From: Phytophthora quininea
Lineage: Eukaryota; Oomycota; Peronosporomycetes; Peronosporales; Peronosporaceae
Length of the DNA stretch: 64,000 bases
NCBI GenBank assembly: GCA_011947345.1
Contig: JAAVTG010000112.1
Location: forward strand, 186,001-250,000
Direction of reading: 5' to 3'
Positions within the stretch are counted from its first letter, which is position 1, and the number at the start of each line of letters is the position of its first letter. Below the pieces are notes generated by a model that was not told the origin of the DNA, did no database searches, and saw only the letters and a program-made list of their open reading frames with translations. The position numbers and the translations under genes are program-made. Below, piece after piece: positions 11,441 through 22,385 of the stretch.

Positions 11441-14400
11441 TTAACATGGGAAGATTCTGCGGATGTTCACTCGCGACTGAGTCGTTCCGGTGTCGAGCAA
11501 CACGGTACGGTTGTCGTAGACGACTTTAATCGGGTATGGACCCCTCGCCACGTGATCGACTTTGCGACGGTCTCGGGCCGGAACTCGTAGAATCACCTGG
11601 TCACCGATTTGATAAAAGTGTTGAATTCTCTTCATGTTTTCTCGATCGTTCTCTTGCATGATGGCGGCAAACCTTTGCTTCGACAAGAAGCTCCAGTTCG
11701 CGAAATGGAGCTGCCGAGAGATCAGATCTTCGCCAAACAGAAGCTGGGCAGGGGACGCACGGAGAGCAGAGTGATAACTTGCTCGAATTGAGTACGCAGC
11801 GTAGTCGAGAACTGTTTCCAACTGGTCCTTGAGATCAGGTCTAGCCCTCACCATATTCATTATTTCCAAATGGATGCGTTCACAAATGGCGTTTGCTTGA
11901 GGGTTTTTGCTGTGATTCTCTTCGACTTGATTGCCATTGAATGAAGTAACAGTTGGAACTCGTCGCCGGTGAACTCAGTGCCTTGATCATGGATCACGCG
12001 TTTTGGTCTGGGGTATCGGCATAGCCAAGCACGTTCACAGCTGATAGCCGTTGTCTTGGACGAGCGAGCGCGCTGCACAATTACTTCCAACCAGCGAAAT
12101 TGGCGTTCAATTGCGGTCAAGCAATAGAAGTCGTCTTTGAGAGTGTTGTAAATATGGTAGCACTTACTCCTGAACAAGCCAAACGGCTAGAGCTGCTGTA
12201 TTTACGGTAACTTTGGCGAGGAAGCGTGAGAGTTGGAAACCAGAGGACTTCACTACCGACTCTGGTCACGACGTGGACACTTGATAGAAAATTGTGAAGT
12301 AAATGTATTTGAACGCTGCTGTATGCCTTTTCGCTACGCGGCTCTCTGCTACGATATCTTAAACGGTTTTTCTGAACGAACGGTGGAGGAGCCACCACAG
12401 AGAGGCCCGAGCAGGTCAACGTGCACGACGTCGAACGGATGGTCGTGGTTGCTCATCGGAGTTGGCGGCAAGTGTCCGTAGCCTTGTCTTCCGCCGTATA
12501 ACTTCGCCCTCTTGCATTGCAGGCAATTTTTGACGTACTTCGAGATTTCAGCTTCCATTCCTGGCCACCAGAACGTGCCCATTGTCTTGAATTGTTTTTC
12601 ACCGCCGGGATGGAGCAGATAGTCGTGGTATAGTTAGACTAAATTCTTGCGCAGCGACACAGGGACTACAACGCGCTTCTGATAGTGTAGCAAGACAGCA
12701 CCAAGTGCTGGGCGCAGAGAGTAATCAGGATCGGCTTCGTTATTTTCCAGTCGAGCAATCATGTTCTTTGTTGTAGTGTCTTGGAGCTGGTGTTGTTTCA
12801 TCACCGCGCCTTCCAGGGGAACTTGTTCGTCAGAGACAGTATACAGCTCTTCTTCAGTGACTTGATGAACGAAGTCGTAGCGGAGCCGTGAAATGCGTCG
12901 GCCCCGACGTTTTGCGCTCCGGGGACGTATTCAACCGATAGTCGGTATTTTTCGAGTAGTAGTTTCCAGCGTTTAACTCGAAGTGAGTTCTCTTGCGGGT
13001 AGAGAAGGTTTTTGTGGTCCGTGTGAATGACCACAGGAAACCCCAGGAGCATTGTACGATACTTTTTCAAAATCTCGACGACAGAAAACAGCTCTCACTC
13101 TATCGTCGAGTATTTTTGTTGCGTTTCCGTCAGTGCACGAGAGAAACAGACAAGGATCCGCTTGCCTTGCACGATAATTCCACCGATCTGCCTGCCGCTA
13201 GCATCAGCAAATACATGAAATGTTCGGCCGAAATCTGGGAATGCAAGCCAGACATTGCGATCTAGAGCATTTTTGAGCTCGCCAAACGCTGCTGTGTCTT
13301 CGGGGGTCCATACGAATGGTGTTTTCTTGGATGTGAGACGGTTTAGATGTGCCGACACGGCAGACTTGTTAGGAACCATGTCTCTGTAATAGGATATCAT
13401 TCCCAGAAATCGTCGCAACTCCTTCTTGTTGCGCGGTTCAGCAATTTGCTGGATGGCTTCCACCTTCTTGGCCTGTGGTTGAATGCCATCGGAAGTCAGT
13501 GTAAAGCCCAAATAATCAACCGATTTGCGAAGTATATGACACTTTTCGCGTTGAGTGTGACGTCATATTGGCGGAGACGCTTGAAGACAATTCGGAGGTG
13601 TTCCAAGTGCTCACTCTTCTCGTTCTCGGAAAATATTAAGACGTCGTCAAGGTAGACGATCACGAACGGTAAGTCACCAAGTATTTTCTCCATGCAGGAC
13701 TGGCACTCATCTGGTGGTGTCGAAATTCTTATTGGCAGCCTCTTGAACTGGTACTTGCCAAATGGTAAGCAGAATGCCGTGACAGAGCGGCTTTGCTGTG
13801 CCAATCTTCGCGCAAAGTAACCCATAGTTGTGTCGAGGGTACTCATGCACTTTGCTTTTCCGAGACGAAGGAATATCTCTCGGATCTTGGGGACGTAGTA
13901 TCGCGAACGGCGAAGAAACTTATTCAATTGACGAAAATCAACGAGAAGCCGTAAGTCTCCACTCGGTTTCTGCAGGAAAAAGGCTGGTGCAGCTGACTCA
14001 GAGTCGTATATCTGCTCAATAACATCCTCGTCCAGAGACGCTGTATTTCGCGCCGGGCTGCTTCCTCTGACTTCGTGCTACTGAGTACGGTCTCGCATGG
14101 AATGGTCTGTAGTTCTCGCTCAACGGTAAGATGTAGTCACTTAACCGAATCCGGCCGAGTCGTCCGTTGTATAACTCGTAGTATTCTTCCAGAACTTTCA
14201 AGTAGCAGTGCTGTAAAGCAGCATCGAGGTGTTGAGGTAGCAAGTCAGCAGGTTGCACACCTACATCTTCACCGGTAAGTACTTCTTCGACGTCATTTTC
14301 GTCAACTTCTACTAGCCCACGTGCGCTGGATTGCTCTGTGACTCGGACTGACATCTCATTCCCGTCCCACTTGACGATTCCAGTGCCGTAGTCCACTACC

Positions 14401-14768
14401 AAGCCGAGTGCAGCCATCAGATCTCGTCCGATGACCATTTCATCACGAAGTGATGATAGAATCTCGAAGTGGTGGATGATGACCGAGTCTCGTTTTAATT
14501 GCAGGATTCTGAAGCGAACCTCCATTGATCCGTGACTTGACATGCTGCCCTTGACAAGGTCGAACGAAACGCTAGAACGTTGGGTCTTGGTACCCGCCGC
14601 TTGAACCGATCGTACGAGGTCGTTTTTGATAATGCTACGGGAGCAACCGCTATCCAAGAGCGCGAGGAACTGTTCCTTTCCAGTCTCCAACTTAATCTTA
14701 ATCCTCATTTGGTGGTGGTGCAGGAGTCGGTTGGGCATTGAAGCCCACAAACAAATATTCTTCGTCAC
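11441..14768 (-). pseudogene. Gypsy pol: protease, RT, RNase H, integrase (broken frames)
   Basis: Domains in order on the minus strand: aspartic protease with LLDSGCSRSII (14.7 kb), then RT with FCLPFGKYQFKRLP and the catalytic VIVYLDDVLIFSE (13.65 kb). RT thumb/RNase H follow with FADASGRQIGGIIVQ, HTDHKNLLY and QNVGADAFHG (13.2-12.9 kb). The integrase zinc finger region has FWWPGMEAEISKYVKNCLQC, then the core with VVHVDLLGP and VIHDQGTEFTGDEF, and a C-terminal DQVILRVPARDRRKV segment (12.6-11.4 kb). At least five frame changes or stops interrupt it, so this copy should not make full Pol as read here. Confidence 0.88.
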
Positions 14769-14773
14769 TGGAG

Positions 14774-15751
14774 TTATTCTGTTGTCGTCGTTGCTCCACG
14801 CGGGTTTGGCGCTGATCGAGCTGATGATGTTCCGCCGGTTGGTTGTCTTGACGGAGTGCTCGGCATTCTTGAGTGCTGTGCGTGTTTGTACGATGAAAGG
14901 TGCAGTATTTGTTGCTGGTACTGGTTGATTGGCACTGTTCGAGGTGTTGACGCTGTTGTTGTTGTTGCCGTTGTTGTGGTGGTGGTTGCCGCCACGGTTG
15001 CCTCGTCCACGATTGCCGCCACGGTTTTGCTGACGATTGCGGTTATTGAAGTTGCTGCGGCGAGTTGTGTTTCGGCTATTGTCATTGCTCTTCTTGTCTT
15101 GGCCTCCGTGGCGGTGTAAACACTGTCTCCTTGGTCGATTCGTTCGAAGTACGGCACGAGAGCTGCCACTGTTGTGTAGACGAGTCCACTAGAATCATAT
15201 TTGTTCTGCCATTCGAATGGCAAGCCGCGCTTGTAAAGACGGCATAAAGCATCTTCGGTCATTGCTGCCGACGCGCACAACTCGGCTAGCACTTTCTGCA
15301 TGCGGACAAGGGCTCGGAAACGATTGCTGTACTCCGACAGCGTCTCACTGCGTAACTTCTTAATCTCCCACAGTTCTTCTTGTAGTTTTTCACCTTAGTC
15401 TACGGGCATGACTACGATTGATGCGGCGAAAAGAGCACGGTTGAACTCTCGGTCCATTCGCTCGTCGTCGTCGACAGGAGTTGCATGGTGTGCAAACTCT
15501 TCCTTCAAATATCCTTCGAGGAGTATGTAAGCATTTAAGAACTTATCTTCCACGTTCCAACTCTTTAGCACAGCAAGTTGCTTGAACTGATACACCCACT
15601 GTAGGAAGTCCTTCGGGCTACCTTCTGTAAACTTCGGCATTTTCTTGATCACCACTTCCGCAGCGATACCTGCCTCAGTGCTGGCAGGGCGGATGGTGAT
15701 TGTGTAGGTCAGGTAGCGTTCCTTATCGTCCTTTTCCGCAGGGCGACTCAT
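14774..15751 (-). pseudogene. Gypsy gag with zinc knuckle (frameshifted)
   Basis: An ATG at 15751 opens a capsid-like domain (MPKFTEGSPKDFLQWVYQFK), which ends at a stop near 15395. The rest of capsid (15301 on) passes into a simple-sequence stretch encoding Thr/Asn/Gly runs. In another frame just downstream, a knuckle-like motif (KYCTFHRTNTHSTQEC) is readable near 14.9 kb, the usual form in oomycete Gypsy Gag. Gag packages element RNA into virus-like particles. Confidence 0.7.
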
Positions 15752-15797
15752 GGTGCTGGGTCTTGGGTTGGCCGACGGGTGAACCGGGTCGTACTGA

Positions 15798-15813
15798 TTT
15801 GAGACGTCTCAAA
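15798..15813 (-). promoter_or_regulatory. Palindrome at the primer-binding position of the nested Gypsy
   Basis: TTTGAGACGTCTCAAA is a perfect 16-bp palindrome one base inside the 5' LTR, where the tRNA primer-binding site normally starts with TGG. No TGG-type site is apparent here. Confidence 0.5.
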
Positions 15814-15814
15814 G

Positions 15815-15976
15815 TGCCAAGTTGCCAAGTGAGCTCTTGCTGTCAAATTAAGAACTGCCATTGAATGAAGACTAGCTATCGTTTCTCCTCCTGTGGCCTA
15901 GCTTAACGAAGTGGGGAGCACCCAAACAAACTAGAGATGAAGCCAGGTGCATGACGTAAGCTGGGTGCAGGTGACA
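15815..15976 (-). repeat. Gypsy 5' LTR
   Basis: 162 bp, partner of 11252-11413, with TG...CA ends. AACT follows at 15977-15980. Confidence 0.9.
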
Positions 15977-16016
15977 AACTCCTCCAGTATACGTTGTTCT
16001 TGCTTGCAGAGGCGTT

Positions 16017-17279
16017 TTAGCCGGCGTCGATATGAAAGGCGTGAGTTTCGTCGCTACCTTTTATAAGTCCCAGCGTGTCTTTACGGATTGTCATCTTGAG
16101 CGCGTCCCACCACTCAGCCATTTGAATCGCTGTTTCCCCGGCTGGTTGACGCGGTCCCTGAAATTCCCCAATCTTTCCTTTGTGCGCTCCAAGACGACAG
16201 CAACAGAATTGGATGGTGGCGGGCGCACCCTCATTGCTTTTTTTTACTCGAATAGGATCATGCGGAGATTGCAAATGGAGTCGGACACCGTGGCGGTCTG
16301 CTGTCGTGCCAGCGATCACCGATTCCTGCGATACTGCCCACGGCGCCAGCTGCCTATTGATGTACCAACGATCCAATCTTGACGTCAGCTCACTTCCAAT
16401 GTACTGGTATCGGTATGTGTGCGTTATGGCTTGGTGTTTGCTCTTGGACTCTGGCGTCCACTCTGAGGGTCGAAATCTACTGACACTGTCTACAAGCCCC
16501 CACTGTTGTATTAATTCGCAGAGTGCTGGAGAGCCATGATCCGCTATGGCTCTATTTTTCCTATCGTGTTCATCGTCCAGTGTGCAATTAAAATCTCCGC
16601 CGACTAGCACTAGCTGGACGGGTGGGAGGTCAATCGTGGCAAGCGTCCGATAAAATGATTCACGCTGTGCCCGTTGATGTGGAACATAGATGTTTAGAAT
16701 AAGCATGGGTACTGTTGCCAGTTTGCCTTGAACTGCCACGAAATGAGGTGACCAGTGCTCCTGAAGAATTGGCGTTGCTTCTTTGAAGTCCCCGTACGGA
16801 TCCACTAGTACGGCCACCCCACCTTTCTTTCCAAGGGATGCCAACCAGAACGAATGCGGAGAGCTGTAAGCGCTCGAGCGGAACCCCCAACGTGAAGCGT
16901 ACGTTCGTTCCGCCGTTCCAACTTCTTCTTTATCCACGTGCGTCTCCTGCAGGATGTAGACGTCGTTGCGTCCATTGGCCTGGGTGCGCGTGAAGTCTCT
17001 CCACCAATCCTCCTGCAGCTCCGGCGTGCGCCCGAATCCATTTACATTCTGAGTAACGAGGGCAAACGTTCTATCGTCATGATGAAGCTTGCGGGGTCGT
17101 GGGAGCCCAGCAGTGCATTGCTCAAGGTCACGTTCTTCCTGCCGCTTGATGCGGACGATATTTTTCGTGCCGCTCGGAATGCTGAGTTTTGCTGCGGATG
17201 TGTGTCGCTCTCCGGTAAGACCGGGAAAAATCTCCGAGCACTGCCTGTCGTCGCTTTGGTGCCCCAGTCCTGTGTGCAT
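16017..17279 (-). CDS. LINE APE-type endonuclease
   Basis: A 420-codon open frame from an ATG at 17279. Apurinic-endonuclease-like motifs occur in order: LVTQNVNGFG (Asn), YILQETHVD (Glu), LNIYVPHQR (Tyr), LVGGDFNCTLDD (Asp/Asn), a LTSRLDRWYIN segment, and a terminal TTADRHGVRL, which stands where an SDH-type motif is expected and has an extra residue between Asp and His. It would nick genomic DNA to prime reverse transcription. The frame ends at 16017, 40 bp before the nested Gypsy; downstream sequence resumes in the LINE left of 11247. Confidence 0.85.
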   Translation of the reverse strand: MHTGLGHQSDDRQCSEIFPGLTGERHTSAAKLSIPSGTKNIVRIKRQEERDLEQCTAGLPRPRKLHHDDRTFALVTQNVNGFGRTPELQEDWWRDFTRTQANGRNDVYILQETHVDKEEVGTAERTYASRWGFRSSAYSSPHSFWLASLGKKGGVAVLVDPYGDFKEATPILQEHWSPHFVAVQGKLATVPMLILNIYVPHQRAQRESFYRTLATIDLPPVQLVLVGGDFNCTLDDEHDRKNRAIADHGSPALCELIQQWGLVDSVSRFRPSEWTPESKSKHQAITHTYRYQYIGSELTSRLDRWYINRQLAPWAVSQESVIAGTTADRHGVRLHLQSPHDPIRVKKSNEGAPATIQFCCCRLGAHKGKIGEFQGPRQPAGETAIQMAEWWDALKMTIRKDTLGLIKGSDETHAFHIDAG

Positions 17280-17458
17280 GATAGCTGTTTAACCCCGAAT
17301 CGCCCGCGCGCTCTGTGGTAGCACATTTTACAGGAGAGTCTTGTCGCTGCGTCACACGGCGGTGGACCTGTGAGGTCTGGTGGTGTTGCGTAAAATTTCG
17401 CAACTTATCCCGAGTAAATGCATTTGCTACTTCGAGACCAAGAGGGCAACGAGTGCCC

Positions 17459-18513
17459 TTAGTACCGCGAATGAGCGGGCCCCACAGCAATTATACTTGC
17501 TGAGCGGTCCTCCCAGGAGAGTCCCACGGGGATCCTCAGAATTGAGCTCCAATCATCTGTGCGATCTGCCTGTGAGCAAAACTCGCGAATGTCCTCGCTG
17601 GACCTGTACAGGTCCGCCAACGAGCCGTGGTCTGCCCCTCCGACAGCAAGCTTGCTCCACGTCCATGTCATAAAAGGAAGCACGTGTAATATCCACCAGT
17701 ACGATGACGGAATATCATCAGGCCGGGAAAGATTGCGGACCTTGGGACACATCCGACAGAGCCGGCTCCACCGATCAGCATGAGCGGCGGTATTTGGCTC
17801 CGGAGGTTGCGTGCAATCCGTCGGGCAGTTCGCCGCACAAGCGCGGCAGAATTCCTGCATAGTATCGGGGAGCGCGTGGTCGGAAGCGAAAGAGTGAATG
17901 GCAGAGGCTTGAGCATCGTATTCTTCGAGTGACCCCCACCGAAGCAGCTGCGTTCTGCCGATCTCCTTGGCAGCGAATTCTGGGCACGGTAAAAGGAGAA
18001 GAGCTGATGTAGCGCGTGACGATGCTCTAATAGCCACGGTAATAAATCTGTCATCGTGCATGCCGAAGAGACCGCTCGATGAATAAACTGGCGATTTTGC
18101 GAGATCCAACTACCAAGGGTAGCTCTGTTCTCTTGTTGAAGATGGCGCATTTTCGTCCGATCCGTTAAAAGTTCAGGGTCCATCTGAATCGCTTGCAGTA
18201 AGCGATCATACGCATCCTTGTCAATTCGTCCACGGGGAGATACGTGATACCTCTCCGCTGAAAGATGTGCCAAAGTTGTCCCAATGCGGTTCCGGGTGGA
18301 GTCGTGCTCGGCTTCGGCCGCCTCGCAGACTATCTGCTCTGCAATCTCCATCAGTTGAACGCTCCGCCTTTGGTTGATTGATTCTGCGTCAAGGACAGGT
18401 AGGTCCAGCCGCCTGTGGAGGATGTCAAGTCTGTTCCGCATTGGTTCGCGGAGTAAGATGGCTGCATTTACTTCATCTGAGTCTTCATTCAGGTCCTGGT
18501 CGAGCTGAGTCAC
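17459..18513 (-). pseudogene. LINE linker region with Cys clusters
   Basis: Two overlapping frames cover the stretch between the OTU-like domain and the endonuclease. The first part is helical and charged (RNRLDILHRRLDLPVLDAES). The second has FCRACAANCPTDC and LCRMCPK, possible metal-binding Cys groups. Between them the frame changes near 17.9-18.0 kb. No known family is recognised for this segment; it is assigned to the LINE because it lies between LINE domains within the target-site duplication. Confidence 0.5.
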
Positions 18514-18551
18514 TTCCTCAGGTTATCCCGGCGGTATGACATTGATTTCCA

Positions 18552-19561
18552 TCAGCCAAGCGTAAGGCTCCACCACATCCTCAGCATAATCTGGATCACC
18601 TTCGGCATACCAGCGAAAAAAGTATCCGGATGATGCCCCACCCCAGAGAAATGACTTTTGTTTCGACGTAGAATCATCATGGTTGGCACAATGTGCAAGT
18701 GCTGGTACTGTTTGAACATGCTTTTGGCTTCGTCGTCCGCAAGGGGTCCGCCGCATCCAGACTCATGCTCCTTTCCGTTGGGTAAGACGTAAGCTTTATA
18801 GTAGTAGCGCTGCACATGAGCATCATTACGCGCATCGACGTCAAAGACGAAAATCGGCTCTCGCAGATGCTGTGCCATTGCACGCAAGACCTCCGATCCT
18901 GACCAAAACGAAACCTGCACTGAGGTCTTAATCGAGCGCCGTCTTTCAACTTGGTAGTGCTTGAAGAGAGCGTCGGTGGCAACAGCCTTCGACACGGGGT
19001 GATCCTTTGCTGGATACAAACGACTAATTTCCCGGATGGGATCAACAACTCCTGCGGCGACATCATCTGGTAGATTCGACATCATGAGCGTGAGCACCTT
19101 CCTTTTCAAAGCATTGATTGCGGGGACTGTCTCGTCAGTGAACTCCAAAGGACTAGTCTCGTTCATTGTTCAGGCAAAAACGCCGCAAATCCACATTGTC
19201 CGTTAGCTGGAACTTTAATCAGTCGAGCTTGAAATCCATCGAGGAATGAATGTAGTTGTTGCGACGGGTCTGTCGTCGCTGTGGTTCGTCCGATCGTAAA
19301 TTCTTGCGAGGATGTTGGAGTAGGAGCCTCGCCAGCAGACTCCCAGCCAAGATTCGACGTTGGCTGCGCCAAGCCGATAGACAGCTGCGAGCTGTGGTTA
19401 GAAGCCTCTGCAGTGGAATCAATTGAAAAGGCAAATTCCGATCCTGGAGTCGGGAAGGAAGGTTGATTTGACGTGGGAGCCGAAGATATCACATAACTCG
19501 AGAGCTCGGAGTCTATGGCAGCAGGTTGCACCGAAGTTGCTGTGACCGCGTCGACTTCCAT
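18552..19561 (-). pseudogene. OTU-like cysteine protease domain of the LINE
   Basis: The first frame (19561-19163) ends in RLIKVPANGQCGFAAF, which has the form of the OTU catalytic Cys loop (usually DGxC followed by an aromatic). The second frame (19166-18552) carries a strand EPIFVFDVDAR and NKSHFSGVGH, the expected position of the catalytic His. About 130 residues lie between, as in OTU domains. The two frames are separated by a shift at the T-run near 19.18 kb plus a stop. OTU proteases remove ubiquitin, and such domains have been reported in a few non-LTR retrotransposons. The call rests on two motifs and spacing. Confidence 0.5.
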
Positions 19562-19601
19562 ATCCTCCTTCGATAGTGGGCCGTCAGTGGAGGTTGCATC
19601 T

Positions 19602-22013
19602 CTATCTGCTCTGTTGCTCCAGGCGTCTGCAGGTCGGAGTAGGCGTACTGCGCTTCCTCATTTCCGGCTTCACTAGACTCAGCTTCGGAGGCCTTGTCAT
19701 CAGCTTCCATGAGTGCATCGAATTTGCCGCTGACTTGCTCTTGATGAAAAGCAGTAAAGGGAGACTGAGTGGAGCAACGCAAACCCGATGGGCAGAGCTG
19801 TGAGGAGTAGCTGATTGTGGGCGTGTAAATACTGTGGATTCTGACTGAGCTCGCTCTGTTGCACCCCTCATTTTCCCGCTCGTTTCTTGCCCTCGCCGAT
19901 CTTGGAGTCAGCTAGCGCTATTGGCTTCGCCTTGGTCGTTTCCTTTTTGGCCGCTGCTGCCGATTTCTTTTGTGCTGCTTTAGAGCGGACCACCGTGTAG
20001 CCATCAGCTGTGCTAGTTGAGGCCTCAACCACTCTTTCAATGGTTGGTGCCAGCGGGTTGGCACCAGAGGGTACATCCTTGCTGGCGCGATGGCTTGGAC
20101 AAATGCAGGACCGGAAGACGTCCCGTCCTGTCCTCACTTCCCAGTTATTTCGGTTTGGAGAGCCAAAAGAAGAGTTTCGAGGCTGTCTCCGTCCGACTGA
20201 CAGTATGTGTTCGCCGATCCTACCTCGAACGCCTCCACATCGCCTACGTAAGTACGCGAGCCTCGACGTCGAGCTTCAGCAATCTGAGAGCCCCCAACTC
20301 GGCAGTATGCGGTGGTGTGGCGCGGACTACAGCATCTTGCACAAGGGGTTCTAGGGTGGAGGAGGTGGTGATGAATTCCCACCTACACCGAGCCAAGCGT
20401 GACTGATGTTACTCCGTGCAGATCTGCAGGGCACTCCTCCTGGTGTGGCGTGTGGAGATGAACTCAACCGCCGTGAATTCAAAACGAAGTCATTTGAATC
20501 TTCAACACGAACGCCAGACACGCGAGAGCCTGGAAATATGCGTACTTTGTATCAAGGAGCTTGTCTGCTGGATGAGCATGGAATCTCGGTTGAATCAAGG
20601 GGAACCTCTACTGAATCCCTGCTCATTCAAAACGAACCGAAGAGGACAATCTCTGCTGTTTTGCATCTTCAACAAGAGCTGCGTGCTGCAGTTCCAAGAC
20701 GGCTCCATAGCCACGAGGGCACGGCTCCATCGCCACAGGGCGGAGGAGGGTTGGCAGTGAGTAGCGAGTAGCTCAGAGTTTGTTCAGAATCCAATCTGCA
20801 TTCTCTCAAGCACTTGGTCGTCATACCTGGTCAAGACGCAGAGCAACGTAGCGACCGTCCGCTACGGTGTTGCCTTTGTGCGTGGCCTCTCCGCGTCAAT
20901 AACGGCTACCCCAGCCAGCTGCGAAAACGCAGCAGTCAAAGCAACCAGCCCCAGCTCCCTTGCACCGAGTACACGAATCGTATACATTCGAGTGAGTTGG
21001 TTCAGCCCGTAGGTGCCATCCAGCTGGGACTGTGAGCACTCAGTGTCAAGTATTTCAATGACGGCTTGTTGAAGCCGAAGCGTGGCCCCGATATAAAAAT
21101 CCGCGATACGGCGATTGTGGAACACAACTTAAGAGTGTAGTCCATCAAAGTAAAGTCACTTAGTGTTCGACATCATGCGGGCAATCATTGCTTTGCCTTG
21201 CTGAGCGTCCGTATTTGCCACAAATAGCTGTTCGAATAGGACCATCGAGGATACGTTCCGTCGAAGCTTGACCTATGGAGGTATATTAGCGGTCAGCGTG
21301 ACTTCAACATGGTGTTCGTGAAATTCCTCTATCATGGCGCGTTGCAGCACCGGCATGGTGGTCTTCAGGAACTGGGGCGGATTAGGTAATTCAAGGTCTC
21401 CGCGCAGATATGTCAACAGGGCTGATGTCTCTAGCTGGGATCGTCGGCGCAAACTGTGGTCAGAGTGCACATCCGTTGTGGTCATGGCACTCTTATAGAG
21501 CTCCACCTCTTCAGACGAGCGCTGCGGCGGTCTGGGGGACGTCCAATCCTTGTTGAGAGTAGCAGTGAGTTTGGTTAGTTCATCAGGTCGCCACACTCCG
21601 TGAAGCATCCTTGCCTGCTTACCCGCTGGACGCTATTGTCCTTTCCCCTCGTCGCGCAGCAGCGGCGTAGCTACTGGCAAAGGGGGTCGTGGGGGTGGCA
21701 GCAAAGGTCATCGCAGAGGTTCCTTCCGAGTCAGTTGGGGAAGAGTCGGCGCTGTTCTTCTCGTCAGACGAACCCGGTTCGTCCGATGGTGTCGCCGCCG
21801 GTAGGTCGTCCGAGGTGCCTCCGAAGTCCGGGGCAGTTGCAGCTGTTGTCCCTTCGGGATCAGGTGGGCGTTTGGGAGGTGTGCCCCCGCCGAGATTGCC
21901 GCACTAGCCATTAAGGCTGCAGCAGGCAAGGAGACTCGGGGAGGAAGAGGCGAGGCAGAAACCAAACAAGGGCCTTCGGGTGGTTCAGGAAGGCTGCGCA
22001 GCAAATCCACGTG
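19602..22013 (-). pseudogene. LINE ORF1-like region with CCHC zinc knuckle
   Basis: The frame is open from the element's first base but then broken repeatedly. Pieces: a Pro/Arg-rich N-terminal stretch (22.0-21.7 kb), a helical segment 21608-21273 (LKTTMPVLQRAMIEEFHEHH), a segment 21125-20862 (RRIADFYIGATLRLQQAVIE), then PCARCCSPRHTTAYC near 20.33 kb. The last is a CX2CX4HX4C zinc knuckle expected to bind element RNA. A Lys/Ala-rich linker follows (19.9-20.0 kb). This arrangement fits LINE ORF1 or the N-terminal part of a single LINE polyprotein. Between 20.4 and 20.86 kb only short frames remain. Confidence 0.6.
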
Positions 22014-22028
22014 TATACAGATAAAGTT
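22014..22028. repeat. LINE target-site duplication, right copy
   Basis: Perfect 15-bp match to 6970-6984. Sequence to its right is what originally lay upstream of the SSX2IP-like gene before the LINE inserted. Confidence 0.85.
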
Positions 22029-22049
22029 GAAGTGGTGTGCAAGTTGCCT

Positions 22050-22219
22050 TTACTTGTTATCTAATACCGGGTTGGCTTGCTCCAGTAAGAAATTCTGGCG
22101 GACTCGAAGATAGCAGTGGCCTTTCTGGCCGAATGCGTTCATCACCACTTGCTTTCGCGTTGAGTTGGAGCCCACAATCTTCGCCTTTAGTTGGAAGCGG
22201 GTCCGAACCAGGGATCGAA
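22050..22219 (-). pseudogene. 3' fragment of the coiled-coil/START-like family
   Basis: The minus strand reads SLVRTRFQLK...NSTRKQ...YLRVRQNFLLEQANPV to a stop. This is a diverged match to the last exon of the intact gene at 61244-62528 (VVRTRCQLYMKN, YLQFRQNLFLEEANPI). Upstream parts are absent. Confidence 0.6.
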
Positions 22220-22385
22220 AAAAACAAATTGGCATTTTTACGTTGCAAAAATTGTTCTCCACAATATTGATTGTGGCGACCTCGTCCAACATTATCAGGA
22301 TCGTAATCGCAGCTAGCAACTCTACTCGTAGCTAATCGTACTTTACTGCCTCTACTTCGCCATCTTCTCATGCTACCCTCTCTGC

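Larger units (their letters stand above)
11252..15976 (-). mobile_element. Ty3/Gypsy LTR retrotransposon nested in the LINE
   Basis: The element is 4725 bp with two 162-bp LTRs that differ at only two positions (about 98.8% identical), so the insertion is recent. LTR ends are TG...CA. The flanking AACT occurs on both sides (11248-11251 and 15977-15980), consistent with a 4-bp target duplication. Removing it reconnects the LINE linker between endonuclease and RT. Order on the minus strand: LTR, gag, protease, RT, RNase H, integrase, LTR. Coding frames are broken at several points despite the similar LTRs. Confidence 0.92.
6985..22013 (-). mobile_element. Non-LTR retrotransposon (LINE), 5'-truncated, carrying a nested Gypsy element
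   Basis: On the minus strand the parts run zinc knuckle, OTU-like domain, Cys-rich linker, APE endonuclease, reverse transcriptase and RNase H, ending near 7 kb. The element is bounded by a perfect 15-bp duplication. Without the nested Gypsy it is about 10.3 kb. The frame is open from the very first base at 22013, so the 5' end is probably truncated, as is common for LINEs. No poly(A) tail is evident at the 3' end. Several frames are broken by single-base indels and stops, so this copy is probably not autonomous, although some breaks could be base-calling errors. Confidence 0.88.

Noticed and set aside
20406..20771. 121-codon plus-strand frame
   Set aside because: It lies inside the LINE, opposite to its coding strand, with no motif.
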